NCBI RefSeq assembly: GCF_900103525.1
Contig: NZ_FNHN01000001.1
Location: 124,001-188,000 of the forward strand
Direction of reading: 5' to 3'
Length of the DNA: 64,000 bases
Origin: Bacillus sp. OK048
Lineage (GTDB): Bacteria; Bacillota; Bacilli; Bacillales; Cytobacillaceae
The notes beneath the pieces are model-generated. The model did no database searches and was not told the DNA's origin. It saw nothing but the letters and a program-made list of their open reading frames with translations. This document shows, in pieces, positions 8,618-17,983 of the stretch; positions within the stretch are counted from its first letter, which is position 1; each line of letters begins with the position of its first letter. A program made the position numbers and the translations under genes.

Positions 8618-9364
8618 TTATGCTTCTTCTGCAAACTCTTCTTCCTGCTCCTGAAGCTTTTTCATTCGTTTCTTGTGTACAATCTTTGATAAGTTTATAG
8701 AGATTTCATATAGTAGTAACAATGGCAGCGTTACTACAAAATCCGACATAAAATCCGGAGGTGTAATAACAATCGCAATTATGATTAAAACGAAATAAGC
8801 GTATTTTCGAATTTTTGCTAATACGAATGGATTAATAATCCCTAGTGACGTTAGGAACATTACGACCGCTGGCAACTCAAACAATACACCAAATGGAAGA
8901 GTCATATTCAAGATAAAACGGAAGTATCGATCAGCAGTAAAATTCGTGACAAACATTTCTGCTCCCATTTTAACTAAAAACTCAAGTACCATTGGGAAGA
9001 TAATGAAATAACCAAATGCCAGTCCAACAATAAATAAAATAAACAATGCTGGAATGTACGATAGGGTTATTTTTCTCTCAAGCGGTTTAAGTGCTGGTTT
9101 GACAAACAGCCATAACTGGCTCGCAAGCACTGGAATCGTACCAGCAAGTGCAATAACAGTCGCAATCATAAAGTAAACCCAAATGATATCGCTTGGTCCA
9201 AGGACGATTAATTTGACATCAAGGTCACGAACTAACCAACTATAAATATCCGTAACATAAATAAATCCGATAATGAAAAAAGCTACAAAAGCAATTGCGG
9301 AAATAATGATTCGTTTTCGTAATTCATCTAAATGATCAACTAATTGTAATTCTTTATCTTCCAT
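8618..9364 (-). CDS. tatC: TatC, twin-arginine translocase receptor subunit
   Basis: Polytopic inner-membrane protein that recognises RR signal peptides. 248 aa with the conserved N-terminus LVDHLDELRKRI, the FFKPAL-type region (LWLFVKPALKPLER), and six hydrophobic spans. Typical length for Bacillus TatCd/TatCy. Located between tatA and the Tat-dependent hydrogenase, so hydrogenase export is a likely task, although it could serve any Tat substrate. Confidence 0.96.
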   Translation of the reverse strand: MEDKELQLVDHLDELRKRIIISAIAFVAFFIIGFIYVTDIYSWLVRDLDVKLIVLGPSDIIWVYFMIATVIALAGTIPVLASQLWLFVKPALKPLERKITLSYIPALFILFIVGLAFGYFIIFPMVLEFLVKMGAEMFVTNFTADRYFRFILNMTLPFGVLFELPAVVMFLTSLGIINPFVLAKIRKYAYFVLIIIAIVITPPDFMSDFVVTLPLLLLYEISINLSKIVHKKRMKKLQEQEEEFAEEA

Positions 9365-9439
9365 GTACTTCCCCTGCCAAGTTCCTTTAATTAGTAACCA
9401 TGATTACCAACATTTTAATAGTTCAAAAGACGAGTGAAG

Positions 9440-9471
9440 AAAAAAAGGTGCAAGAATGGATCTTACACCCT
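9440..9471 (-). terminator. Terminator/attenuator after tatA
   Basis: Minus strand: GGTGTAAGA-tcca-TCTTGCACC followed by seven T, right at the tatA stop. It may cut expression of tatC relative to tatA, which is needed in larger amounts. Confidence 0.75.
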
Positions 9472-9665
9472 TATTTTGTCAATTTTTGCTTTTCCTCTTC
9501 AACGTCCTTCATCACATCGTCTGTTAATTCACGAGTTGATTTCTTGAATTCTTTCAATGTTTGTCCGAAAGCACGACCGATCTCTGGAAGCTTCTTAGGT
9601 CCAAAGATGATAAGGGCTAGCGTTAAGATAAGGATTAATCCTGGAATTCCAATATTTGAGAACAT
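9471..9665 (-). CDS. tatA: TatA, twin-arginine translocase pore subunit (TatAd-like)
   Basis: 64-aa single-span protein that oligomerises at TatC to let folded proteins pass. Start chosen at the second in-frame ATG (9665) because AAAGGGG is correctly spaced and the resulting [13 protein letters not shown] matches the N-terminus of B. subtilis TatAd. Hinge [14 protein letters not shown] and a short amphipathic helix follow. Upstream of tatC in the same orientation. Confidence 0.94.
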   Translation of the reverse strand: MFSNIGIPGLILILTLALIIFGPKKLPEIGRAFGQTLKEFKKSTRELTDDVMKDVEEEKQKLTK

Positions 9666-9969
9666 TCGATACATCCCCTTTAGGTTAATTATCTTTCTAC
9701 TACGATTATAGTACTGTTATACAGTTTTGAGTTAAAAAATCGTAATAATTCATATTAATTTCACATAATCGCCAAAATAATCCTATTTGAGATAATTGGC
9801 GTATATTTTTTTACACTATTTACTCTTAACAATTTAACAAGAACAACCACTAAAGTCAATGTAAAATCTACCTTCGAATTGTAAAAATATTTTGACTATT
9901 AGATGTTTATTGTTTATAATTTCATCATCAGCTTCATATACTATTGGATATCTAAATGGAATGGATGTG

Positions 9970-10215
9970 ATGAAGATGGAATTTTCACTCAGTAGTTTTG
10001 ATGGAGCCTTGCCAGTAGAAGTAACCATCGATGAGGATAATGGAAGATACATGATACGCAAAAGTGACCGAAGTGGAGAATACTTTAATAGCCCCCTCGA
10101 ATTAATCCAATGGGTGAAAGCACATTTCCACGAGGACGACTTCTGCCATCCAGACGAATTCAGAAGAATGCTTGAAAAACTAACTGATTATGAATTAAAT
10201 GGTTCTTATTATTAA
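9970..10215 (+). CDS. Conserved small hypothetical protein
   Basis: About 81 aa, starting MKMEFSLSSFDGALPVEV with GGAATGG upstream; acidic, no membrane span or signal peptide, contains one Cys (DDFCHPDEF). I do not recognise a family. It is convergent with dfrA and ends 6 bases before a clear terminator. An upstream extension exists in frame but lacks a ribosome binding site. Confidence 0.7.
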   Translation: MKMEFSLSSFDGALPVEVTIDEDNGRYMIRKSDRSGEYFNSPLELIQWVKAHFHEDDFCHPDEFRRMLEKLTDYELNGSYY

Positions 10216-10218
10216 AAG

Positions 10219-10250
10219 GAAAGAAGCATCGCTGTCGATGCTTCTTTTTT
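10219..10250. terminator. Bidirectional terminator between 9970 ORF and dfrA
   Basis: GAAGCATCG-ctgt-CGATGCTTC followed by a T run on the plus strand; A run on the other side allows use for dfrA as well. Confidence 0.85.
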
Positions 10251-10275
10251 ACGTAGTTGCGGTCATTCAGCCCTG

Positions 10276-10776
10276 TTATTGGCTGCCTTTTGTAATTCGA
10301 TCATACATTCTAAATTCGTACTTATAAGGATTTTTCTCGTCCTTTATTCCCTTTTCACAGGAGACGAGCTCCCAGTCACGTTCGTTGAAATCGGGGAAGT
10401 AGGTATCTCCTTCAAACTCTTCGTAAATATGTGTTATGTAAAGGCGATCTGCATAGGCAAAGGTTTCTTTGAAAATTTCTGCCCCGCCAATGACGAAGAT
10501 TTCATCTTCTTGATTTCGGCAATATTCAACAAATTCCTCCATCGAATAGAAAATTGTCACATTATTGCTCTTGTAATCCAATTGACGGGTAATAACGATA
10601 TTTTCTCTGCCTGGAAGAGTCCGGCCAATGGATTCATGCGTTTTTCTGCCCATGGCAATCGGGTGACCCATTGTCGTTCGTTTGAAGAACTTTAAATCCT
10701 CTGGTAAGTGCCACGGCAATTGATTATCCTTGCCGATGACTTTATTTTCATCCATCGCAACAATAAAGGAAATCAT
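10276..10776 (-). CDS. dfrA: Dihydrofolate reductase
   Basis: Reduces dihydrofolate to tetrahydrofolate with NADPH, regenerating the folate used by thymidylate synthase. 166 aa with [36 protein letters not shown] (active-site acidic residue), [10 protein letters not shown] and FVIGGAEIF. The start ATG overlaps the thyA stop (ATGA type), so the two enzymes are translated together. Confidence 0.97.
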   Translation of the reverse strand: MISFIVAMDENKVIGKDNQLPWHLPEDLKFFKRTTMGHPIAMGRKTHESIGRTLPGRENIVITRQLDYKSNNVTIFYSMEEFVEYCRNQEDEIFVIGGAEIFKETFAYADRLYITHIYEEFEGDTYFPDFNERDWELVSCEKGIKDEKNPYKYEFRMYDRITKGSQ

Positions 10777-11567
10777 ACCGAAACCGCTCCTTTAATATGT
10801 GGATGCGGATCATAAGCTTCTAAACTGAAATCATCAAATGAATAGGAGTAAATATCCTTCACATTTGGATTGATTTTCATTTTTGGTAATATCCTTGGCT
10901 CCCGGCTCAATTGCAGCTTTACTTGTTCGAGGTGATTTTGGTAGATATGCACGTCACCAAAAGTGTGAACAAATTCACCAGGCTCCAAGTCACATACCTG
11001 GGCAATCATCATTGTCAATAAGGCGTAAGAGGCAATATTGAACGGTACCCCAAGAAAGACATCGGCAGAGCGTTGGTATAACTGACACGATAATTTTCCA
11101 TCAGATACGTAGAATTGGAACAAACAATGACATGGTGCCAATGCCATTTTATCAATCTCCGCTACATTCCAAGCATTCACAATCAGTCTTCTTGAGTTTG
11201 GATTATTTTTGATTTGGTCGATTAAATCACTAATTTGGTCAACGGTTGTTCCATCTGCACCAGTCCATGAACGCCATTGATGACCGTAAACGGGACCTAA
11301 TTCTCCATTTTCATCAGCCCATTCGTTCCAAATTCGCACACCATTTTCCTGCAAATATCTTACATTGGTATCGCCATTTAAAAACCAAAGCAATTCATAA
11401 ATAATTGATTTTAAATGCAGCTTTTTGGTTGTTAATAATGGAAAGCCGTCTTGTAAGTCAAATCTCATTTGATAGCCAAAAGTACTTATCGTCCCGGTTC
11501 CGGTCCGATCACCTTTTTCATGTCCATTTTTCAAAACATGCTCGCATAGTTCTAAATATTGCTTCAA
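10773..11567 (-). CDS. thyA: Thymidylate synthase (ThyA/ThyB type)
   Basis: Converts dUMP to dTMP with methylene-THF. Start taken as TTG at 11567, giving [15 protein letters not shown] and exactly 264 aa, the usual length; GAGGGAG lies 8 bases upstream. Motifs: [29 protein letters not shown] with the catalytic Cys, [20 protein letters not shown] and the C-terminal [11 protein letters not shown]. Operon with dfrA, as in B. subtilis thyB-dfrA. Confidence 0.96.
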   Translation of the reverse strand: MKQYLELCEHVLKNGHEKGDRTGTGTISTFGYQMRFDLQDGFPLLTTKKLHLKSIIYELLWFLNGDTNVRYLQENGVRIWNEWADENGELGPVYGHQWRSWTGADGTTVDQISDLIDQIKNNPNSRRLIVNAWNVAEIDKMALAPCHCLFQFYVSDGKLSCQLYQRSADVFLGVPFNIASYALLTMMIAQVCDLEPGEFVHTFGDVHIYQNHLEQVKLQLSREPRILPKMKINPNVKDIYSYSFDDFSLEAYDPHPHIKGAVSV

Positions 11568-11650
11568 TTTTGACACTCCCTCGTCGGTCTCCATATTTTT
11601 TCATTTTATCAAAACATGACGACAAAGCATAGGTAGAAATGTCATGAAAT

Positions 11651-12355
11651 TTATTTCAAACTCTCAAAAAAGTCAAATGTCTTCGGTGCAATTGACTGTA
11701 ATTGTGCTTTTGTCTCATCATTTAAGTAAAACATCGCAAAGGTTTCGGCAAAATACTCTTCTGGGTGCAAGATAAAATAAGAGTTTCCAGGGAATAAGAT
11801 TCCTCTCTCCTCTTCCCAAATAAGTTGAAATGCTTTCCCTTTACTTATTTCTTGAAAAACAAGACGATCAATTGAATGGGCTAGTTCATGGAGCTCTAGA
11901 TTGACTGACCCATGTCCCTTGCCTTGTTCACTATGGCCAATTTTCACCAAAACCACTTGTGAGCCGCCAATTCCGGGTACTTCATCCCATGTTGTTTGTG
12001 AGTGATAGCCTCTAGGCATTTGTCCTGCTAAATATCGGGCCGTCCGGTTGTCGGTTAATTTACCAGTAAATAGCTTAAGGATAATCCCCTGTTCATTGAT
12101 ATTTTTTAAAAGAGATTCTGGCAGCTGACCAATTCTATTAACAATCGCTGCCGCTTCTTTTTCATCAAAAAGGGTTTTTGGCAGGTAAATCATTTGCTTT
12201 ACGGATTGGAGAGAAGATTCATTATTAATATTTTGATATAGTTCAGAGTTTCTTGGATAGTCACCAAGCTTAATAATGTCAAATGAGGCCTTCGAGGTGG
12301 AAATCATCGTCATAAATAATCCAGCAATAATGGAGGAAACAACCCATTTACGCAT
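11651..12355 (-). CDS. Secreted anthrax-lethal-factor-like zinc metalloprotease
   Basis: 234 aa with an N-terminal signal peptide (RKWVVSSIIAGLFMTMISTSKA). The catalytic core resembles the C-terminal domain of anthrax lethal factor (ATLF-like, peptidase M34): HELAHSID at 156-163 supplies the two His ligands and catalytic Glu, and EEYFAETFAMFY at 199-210 the third zinc ligand. There is no PA-binding domain, so it is not a toxin subunit as such; a cell-wall or extracellular proteolytic role is possible. ATG preceded by AGGAGG. Single gene upstream of thyA. Confidence 0.82.
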   Translation of the reverse strand: MRKWVVSSIIAGLFMTMISTSKASFDIIKLGDYPRNSELYQNINNESSLQSVKQMIYLPKTLFDEKEAAAIVNRIGQLPESLLKNINEQGIILKLFTGKLTDNRTARYLAGQMPRGYHSQTTWDEVPGIGGSQVVLVKIGHSEQGKGHGSVNLELHELAHSIDRLVFQEISKGKAFQLIWEEERGILFPGNSYFILHPEEYFAETFAMFYLNDETKAQLQSIAPKTFDFFESLK

Positions 12356-12469
12356 ATTAAAATCCTCCTAGTAAATCATATACTTACTAGAATTATAACA
12401 TGGTAGAAGGGTTGTAAAATTGGTGAGTTAAAGGGAGAAGTGGCGGAAATTACTATTTTTCAGAGTCAA

Positions 12470-12545
12470 AATTGGGCATCGCAGATATAATTCGAGAAAC
12501 GCAGATAAAATCCAGTTAACGCAGATATAATTTTCAACAAAGACT
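12470..12545. repeat. Short interspersed direct repeats (GCAGATATAA type)
   Basis: The motif CGCAGATA(T/A)AA occurs three times about 25-35 bases apart in a gene-free stretch (12356-12586) between the metalloprotease and terD. Nothing else is seen here; a weakly coding open frame in this stretch has no ribosome binding site. Confidence 0.5.
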
Positions 12546-12586
12546 AAGTTACCAATTTTTATAGAAACAAACTTAGAAAACGCAAA

Positions 12587-12611
12587 GAAAAGCCACCGAT
12601 ATGGCAGCTTT
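12587..12611 (-). terminator. Weak terminator after terD
   Basis: Minus strand AAAGC(T)GCCA-tatcgg-TGGCTTTTC, an imperfect stem with a short T run just after the last terD stop. Confidence 0.4.
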
Positions 12612-12622
12612 CCCACAAAAAA

Positions 12623-13201
12623 CTATACTTCTAGTCCATAATTCCGGCAAAGTGCGGCGAGTCCGCCTGAAAATCCGCTGCCGATCGCATTGAATTTCCA
12701 TTCGCCATTATGACGATAGAGTTCACAAATGACGACGGCCGTTTCAACTGAAAAATCCTCACCTAGATCAAAGCGAAGTATTTCTTGATTGGTTTCTTCA
12801 TCAAATAACCGAACAAACGCATTGGAAACTTGTCCAAAGTTTTGATTTCGGGAGTCGGCATCGTGAATCGTGACCGAGATCGCAATCCGATGGACATGAG
12901 CTGGAACCTTGCTAAAATCAATCTTAATTTGTTCGTCATCGCCGTCACCCTCACCCGTGCGGTTATCTCCCGTATGCTCCACTCCGCCAGAAGCATGAAT
13001 TAAATTATTATAAAAAATAAAATCTAAGTCTTGGGTAACGCGTCCATTTGCGTCCGTTAAAAACGCGGATGCATCAAGGTCGAAGTCTTGTCCGCCATGA
13101 TAGCGGTTTGTATCCCAGCCAAGACCAATCACAGCCTTGGTTAGACCTGGATTTGTTTTTGTTAAATCAATTCTTTGTCCCTTTGATAAATTAATGCCCA
13201 A
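12623..13201 (-). CDS. TerD family protein (tellurium/stress locus)
   Basis: 192-aa TerD domain protein, a Ca2+-binding beta-sandwich family linked to tellurite, phage and envelope stress. Signature: [52 protein letters not shown] and [13 protein letters not shown]. Start is TTG at 13201 after GAGGTGA. Last gene of the minus-strand telA-terD group; close relative of the gene at 22659. Confidence 0.95.
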   Translation of the reverse strand: MGINLSKGQRIDLTKTNPGLTKAVIGLGWDTNRYHGGQDFDLDASAFLTDANGRVTQDLDFIFYNNLIHASGGVEHTGDNRTGEGDGDDEQIKIDFSKVPAHVHRIAISVTIHDADSRNQNFGQVSNAFVRLFDEETNQEILRFDLGEDFSVETAVVICELYRHNGEWKFNAIGSGFSGGLAALCRNYGLEV

Positions 13202-13262
13202 CTATCTCACCTCTTCGCCATACTTACTATAACAAGGAACAAGTCGTGCTTGTTCCTACAAA

Positions 13263-13889
13263 TTATGAATACGAACGAACTACTTCACTTAAGCTTGCTG
13301 CGTTCGTACCAGTTCCAACAGCGGCAAATTTCCATTCTGTGTTGTGGCGGTAGATTTCCCCAACCACTAATGCTGTATTCCCATTGTAATCATCTGAAAG
13401 ATTATAACGAATCAATTCATTATCATTTGAAGGATTAACCACGCGAATAAACGCATTACGGATCATCCCGAAGTGCTGTTTTCTTTTTACACAGTCATAG
13501 ATGTTAACAACAAAGACAAGCTTTTGAACGCTTGCTGGCACACGGTTTAAATCGACCATTACCTGCTCGTCGTCACCGTCTCCGTCACCTGTTAAATTAT
13601 CACCAGAGTGCTGAACGCTTCCGTCATTACTCTTTAAATTTCCAAAATAAATGACATCTTTATTGTTTTGAATTTTATCATTTGCACCAAGCATAATGAC
13701 AGAAGCATCACAGTCAATGTTTGCTCCACCGCCTGCACCGCCGCCGCCAAACAGACCGCCGAAGAGACCGCCGCCTCCGCTTTTACCTGCTTGAACTGGA
13801 TCCCAGCCCAAACCTACCAAGATTTTTGATAGTCCTGGGTTTCCTTTTGTTAAATCCACTCTTTGACCTTTTTGTAAGCTAATAGCCAA
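13263..13889 (-). CDS. TerD family protein with glycine-rich insert
   Basis: 208 aa. TerD core ([66 protein letters not shown]) interrupted near residues 35-55 by a flexible glycine-rich loop built of GGGLFGGLFGGGG units. The insert lies between the WD motif and the first acidic Ca2+-binding strand and could mediate assembly on membranes. TTG start at 13889 with GAGGTGA upstream gives MAISLQ, matching other TerD N-termini. Confidence 0.94.
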   Translation of the reverse strand: MAISLQKGQRVDLTKGNPGLSKILVGLGWDPVQAGKSGGGGLFGGLFGGGGAGGGANIDCDASVIMLGANDKIQNNKDVIYFGNLKSNDGSVQHSGDNLTGDGDGDDEQVMVDLNRVPASVQKLVFVVNIYDCVKRKQHFGMIRNAFIRVVNPSNDNELIRYNLSDDYNGNTALVVGEIYRHNTEWKFAAVGTGTNAASLSEVVRSYS

Positions 13890-13931
13890 ATCATTCACCT
13901 CATTATAAATTTTGTATTAATGAACAATCAA

Positions 13932-15038
13932 TTAGTATTGTTGTTTCAATTGTTTAAAGTTGTCCTGCAGCTGTTCTAAACGCTTTGTTCCTTCAACACG
14001 CAAGCGCTTATTTTCCTCTTCAATCGCTTTTGTTTCCTGCATTCCTTTAATGATAATGTTCCAGGATTCTTCAATGGTCTCAATTTTAATGCTTGGACCA
14101 CCTGCAAGCCTTGCGATATCTGTGCTTTGCTTGGAAATGTTCGACGCATTTTTTAGCAGCATTTCATTTGTACGGCGATCAAGCTCACTCATAGAATCAG
14201 CGACAAGCTTCTGTCTTTTGGCAGCAACCGCTTGGATTAAGCCATTTTTAAAAATTGGAATCGTTGTGACAAAAGCAGAATTGATTTTTCCAATTAACTT
14301 TGTATTTCCACGTTGCAGCAAGCGAATTTGCGGTGCCGTCTGCAGGGAAACCATCTTCGCCATCTCAAGATCATAAATTCGCTGTTCTAATAGCTCTACG
14401 GCATTTTTAAGTGAGTCCAACTGCATGGAAGCCATTTGATCGCCTGCGGCAACCCGGGCTTCAAGCTGTGGCAATTGATTATTTTTTAGGTCCTCGACCT
14501 TGAGCTCACCGGCAACCACGTATTTTTCCAGCGTCATATAGAACTGGTAGTTTTGCTCATACATATTTTCCAGCATTTTTGTTGAATCGACCATTTCATG
14601 CTGATACTTGGAAATTTCCACGTATACCTTATCAATTTCCGAGCCCATCGTTTGGTATTTGCCAAAGACTTTTTCCATCATCTTTTCGCCCTTTTTAAAG
14701 AGCTTTCCGAAAAATCCGCTAGAGGTTTTTTGAAAATCCTTCGGATCAAACTTATCCATAATTCTGGTTAGCTGTTTCAGAAGCTCACCGGAATCTTCCA
14801 CCTTTGTTGTACGCATATTTCCTAAGATTTGATCAGAAAAACGCGAGATTTGAACGGCAGGCTCTTTCCCAAATTCCAGGATTTTTATCTGGTCTCTTTC
14901 ATCAATCGACCTAGCCAAATTCTGTACTTCCGTTTCCTTCCGAAGGGCAAGCTTAATGTCTGAAATCTTAGCTTCATTTAAGGTATCTTCTTTGGTAGTT
15001 GTCATCAAGTTAGCAGATTGATTTTGTTGTAGATTCAC
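13932..15038 (-). CDS. TelA family toxic-anion resistance protein (YceH-like)
   Basis: 368-aa TelA/KlaA-type protein, mostly coiled-coil helices (for example QLPQLEARVAAGDQMASMQLDSLKNAVELLEQRI). B. subtilis YceH is the equivalent, and the gene follows a YceG-like gene as in yceGH. The biochemical role is unknown; TelA proteins co-occur with TerD in tellurite and envelope stress responses. Starts 3 bases after the upstream gene stop. Confidence 0.93.
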   Translation of the reverse strand: MNLQQNQSANLMTTTKEDTLNEAKISDIKLALRKETEVQNLARSIDERDQIKILEFGKEPAVQISRFSDQILGNMRTTKVEDSGELLKQLTRIMDKFDPKDFQKTSSGFFGKLFKKGEKMMEKVFGKYQTMGSEIDKVYVEISKYQHEMVDSTKMLENMYEQNYQFYMTLEKYVVAGELKVEDLKNNQLPQLEARVAAGDQMASMQLDSLKNAVELLEQRIYDLEMAKMVSLQTAPQIRLLQRGNTKLIGKINSAFVTTIPIFKNGLIQAVAAKRQKLVADSMSELDRRTNEMLLKNASNISKQSTDIARLAGGPSIKIETIEESWNIIIKGMQETKAIEEENKRLRVEGTKRLEQLQDNFKQLKQQY

Positions 15039-15041
15039 GCG

Positions 15042-16679
15042 TTAATCTCCCCTTAAATTTTTTAAAAATCCCTGAAAGAACCCCTTTTTCAACTTGAATG
15101 GCTCTTTATATTCTAATTCAAACACAACATCCTCCAGCCAGTGGGTATCAAATAATCGATCTTGAAGGAAGTTTTCAATATCGTTGTGACCTGGAGGGTT
15201 GTATACAATAATATCAATCCCAAATTGGTTTAAAAGTAAAAGCAAGGCTGCATCTGTTCTTGCCAGCATCCCGCGGCACTCATTGTTATAAATGATTAAC
15301 TTCGGCACATGCTGGGAGTAGTCGAATTTCTCCATTAATTGGATGATCTCTTTCGGAGTAAACATCGCCTGACTAAATAAATAGATACTTACCTCTTCCA
15401 TGTTTTCCCCTGGCAGCGACTTTAAACCAGGCTTTTCACAAATCCGTCTAATCGCATTGGCGATCCCCTTTTGCAAACCATTTGGCAGAAAGGAATATGG
15501 CCAATAATGGGCCTGCATCATTACATCAGGATTTAACAATCCATCTCTGCCGAGTGCGTTCCGGTAATGAAAGCGAAAATCGTTGGAGCTTGACCAAGTA
15601 AACGGTAATTGGCGAATCAGTAAACTATGCTCAAATTCCGTAAGATTTTGAATGCGATCCCAGTACTCTTTGCGATTTTTACTAACTCCCTGAACTTTCG
15701 CAAACAGAGAGGGGATTTTCACTTGCCCGTTTTCTACTTCAAAACCTGGTCGCACCATTGCGATTTCTTTCCCAAGAATAAATAATTCATCATAGGTTGT
15801 TTTTAAAGTAATGGATGATGGCGTGTAATCTCTTAACTGCCATGGTTTATATAGACCTGCTCCTTCCTGATGGAGAATATTCTCAATCTCGCGGGATGCA
15901 CGGTAGGCGACAGTGGTTTGGCGATTTCTTCTCTCCTTTGGAAAAGGCTCTGCTGGTTGTTTATTTGGAAAATGGTGCGTAAAGATTCCCTCTTCGATAA
16001 AACCTGCTAACGTATCCTTGCCTTCCGGATGAAAAACAACTAAATCACAGCCAAGCTTCATTAAATAATAGACAAAATAAGGCTGGCTTCTTTTCATATC
16101 GCCATACCATAAGAATTTCGGCATTCCCTTTTCCAGGTCAACACCTTCAAGCAGGGGATGTAAATGATTGATCGACCATTTAATCACATCAACAAGGACC
16201 CTTCTTAATTCGTGACTTTTTAAACCATCCTTTTCACGATTTGTAAAAAGTTCAAGCGTATTAATCATTGCTTCCCTTATTTTCCGATGGATTGCTGGAA
16301 TCGATGATTTATACAAAAGCTGCTCACCGTCAAGAAAAGCTGTAAACCGATTAATCGATAGCTTTTGTTCTTGTCCGATGTTCAAGACCTTTTGAATCGA
16401 TTGAAAATGTTGATTGTCAATCGTTTTATTGAGTGATTCTTCACTTAATAAATGCAAGCCAGGATCTGTTGATGCTACATAATCGAAAAGCTGATTATAA
16501 TACTCATCACTGTCAATCGGAATTCCAAGAAATTTTCCCAGTACTTGCCCAATCTGAATACTTCCCTTGTCGTTTGAAAATTCTGGCCGTTCCGATAGGG
16601 GCATTTTCAGCATATCTAGCCAATTTTCATATGAAAGGGATACAGGTCGGATCGTCATTTGGTTGTATGATACATTCAT
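15042..16679 (-). CDS. YceG-like protein of toxic-anion resistance operon
   Basis: 545 aa, no signal peptide or membrane span. Matches in length and context the YceG family (putative component of toxic anion resistance), found beside TelA and TerD. The C-terminal part has alternating helix and strand with segments such as PKLIIYNNECRGMLARTDAALLLLLNQFGIDIIVYNPPG, suggesting a duplicated Rossmann-like fold; the same pattern (LGCDLVVFHPEG) occurs near the middle. Likely first gene of the yceG-telA-terD-terD unit. Confidence 0.88.
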   Translation of the reverse strand: MNVSYNQMTIRPVSLSYENWLDMLKMPLSERPEFSNDKGSIQIGQVLGKFLGIPIDSDEYYNQLFDYVASTDPGLHLLSEESLNKTIDNQHFQSIQKVLNIGQEQKLSINRFTAFLDGEQLLYKSSIPAIHRKIREAMINTLELFTNREKDGLKSHELRRVLVDVIKWSINHLHPLLEGVDLEKGMPKFLWYGDMKRSQPYFVYYLMKLGCDLVVFHPEGKDTLAGFIEEGIFTHHFPNKQPAEPFPKERRNRQTTVAYRASREIENILHQEGAGLYKPWQLRDYTPSSITLKTTYDELFILGKEIAMVRPGFEVENGQVKIPSLFAKVQGVSKNRKEYWDRIQNLTEFEHSLLIRQLPFTWSSSNDFRFHYRNALGRDGLLNPDVMMQAHYWPYSFLPNGLQKGIANAIRRICEKPGLKSLPGENMEEVSIYLFSQAMFTPKEIIQLMEKFDYSQHVPKLIIYNNECRGMLARTDAALLLLLNQFGIDIIVYNPPGHNDIENFLQDRLFDTHWLEDVVFELEYKEPFKLKKGFFQGFLKNLRGD

Positions 16680-16940
16680 TGATAATCCCTTCCCTCAAAA
16701 AAGCGAAAGATTTTTTATTTTAGTAAAATTATGTAAAGGTAGTCGTTACTATCATATCACAGTTAAATAATTGGTTCATTGTTTATACGAAACTAAACGT
16801 AAAATGTTTCATCAATGGAGAAAAATTAATTTTTTCCTAGAAAAAAGCAGTTCATTTTCTTATAGAGAATTTCCTTACGTTTCACCCTTTTCCTTGTCCC
16901 TACATATGAATGGAGTACTGATAGATAAGTAGGTGACTTC

Positions 16941-17186
16941 ATGCGGTTCTTATATAAGCGCCCAAGAATGGAAGATGTTAGCGAAGAATTAAATCTTATC
17001 ATGGATTTAATGGTGTCAAAAACCTTCGTTATCATGGACTTGTTTTGGTTATGCTTACTTTTTACACTGTTACTTTCTCCCGTTCTTGCCACGGTTAGTA
17101 TGTCTGTGATATTTTTCTGCGCTAGTTTTGCTTTTTTCAATGCGCTATATTTTTATCTCTTTTATCCTGATAGGAATAAAAATTAG
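16941..17186 (+). CDS. Small membrane protein, hypothetical
   Basis: 81 aa with AGGTGA correctly placed before the ATG; N-terminal charged segment (MRFLYKRPRMEDVSEEL) and two adjacent hydrophobic helices (about 30-70), ending in DRNKN. It is on the opposite strand to the flanking ter genes and overlaps the end of the HAD gene by 4 bases. Not recognised; the good start region supports a real gene. Confidence 0.5.
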   Translation: MRFLYKRPRMEDVSEELNLIMDLMVSKTFVIMDLFWLCLLFTLLLSPVLATVSMSVIFFCASFAFFNALYFYLFYPDRNKN

Positions 17187-17983
17187 CTTTGGAATGCTAA
17201 TGCCTTAACGAAATGCTCGAGAATCTCTTCTCCTGCAGCAATGCCGAGCTGGTTTGTCAGTGTGAACTCACCTGGTCCCTTCACTTTAAAAAGCTCCCCA
17301 TGGCTTGGGACGAATCGATAGCGGCAGTTTTTTAGAAAATCCCAATCTAAAACAGAATCCCCTGCGCCCGCGATTGCTTCCATTCCTTCTCGGTTACAAA
17401 TATAATCAAGTGCTTTCCCCTTGCTTATCGCATTTGGAATAAAGTAAAGTTTTCTGCCTTGAAGACTTACTTTCCAGCCATATTTACCTGCAAGCTCCCG
17501 GATTTCAATGAGATCTAATGGGGATCGCAGACCATTTAATAGGTAATAAAAGAATAACTTTCCTGCTTGCCTTCTTTCCCCATCGAAGATCATTCCTGCT
17601 CTTTTTAAGGCAGCTGCTAATTCTTCCTCTGTTGCAGAGCCATGCCTTAGTTGAGTGGTTAATTGGTCAGTCCAATCCTTTAAAGGTTCCCCTTTATACA
17701 AAATATAAGCTCCGTTTGTAGTAATCGCGTATGATAAAGGGATTTCCTTTTCAAAAATGATAAAACGGTTAAATTGTTCCGTCGTCCTCGTGGTCACTGG
17801 GATAAATAAACTGTGCTGATTTACTTCTTTTAACATTGAAAAAGAAGACGCTGTCATATAACCTGCCCATTTTCCTTTATTGATTTCCACCGGTTTTAAC
17901 TGAACATTTTCTGGAATGCCGAATTCTTCTAGTGCCCGTTGGGAATACATCAATGTTCGATCAAGATCCGATGCAATAATCAT
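17183..17983 (-). CDS. HAD-superfamily phosphatase of the Ter biosynthetic module
   Basis: 266 aa, Cof/sucrose-phosphatase-like HAD hydrolase. Motif I SDLDRT (5-10), motif II TTR (64-66), the C2-type cap between, Lys at 188-190, motif IV GAGDSVLDWDF (206-216). In Ter loci such HADs are thought to remove a phosphate from a ribosylated metabolite made by the neighbouring phosphoribosyltransferases. Its ATG overlaps the upstream stop by 4 bases. Confidence 0.88.
   Translation of the reverse strand: MIIASDLDRTLMYSQRALEEFGIPENVQLKPVEINKGKWAGYMTASSFSMLKEVNQHSLFIPVTTRTTEQFNRFIIFEKEIPLSYAITTNGAYILYKGEPLKDWTDQLTTQLRHGSATEEELAAALKRAGMIFDGERRQAGKLFFYYLLNGLRSPLDLIEIRELAGKYGWKVSLQGRKLYFIPNAISKGKALDYICNREGMEAIAGAGDSVLDWDFLKNCRYRFVPSHGELFKVKGPGEFTLTNQLGIAAGEEILEHFVKALAFQS

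Noticed and set aside
10279..10695. 138-codon plus-strand ORF over dfrA
   Set aside because: Antisense shadow of dfrA, which has clear family motifs.
12428..12616. 62-codon minus-strand ORF
   Set aside because: Runs through short repeats and a terminator stem, no ribosome binding site, low-complexity hydrophobic composition.
16826..17140. 104-codon minus-strand ORF
   Set aside because: Shadow of the plus-strand membrane ORF, Lys/Ser-rich with no good start.
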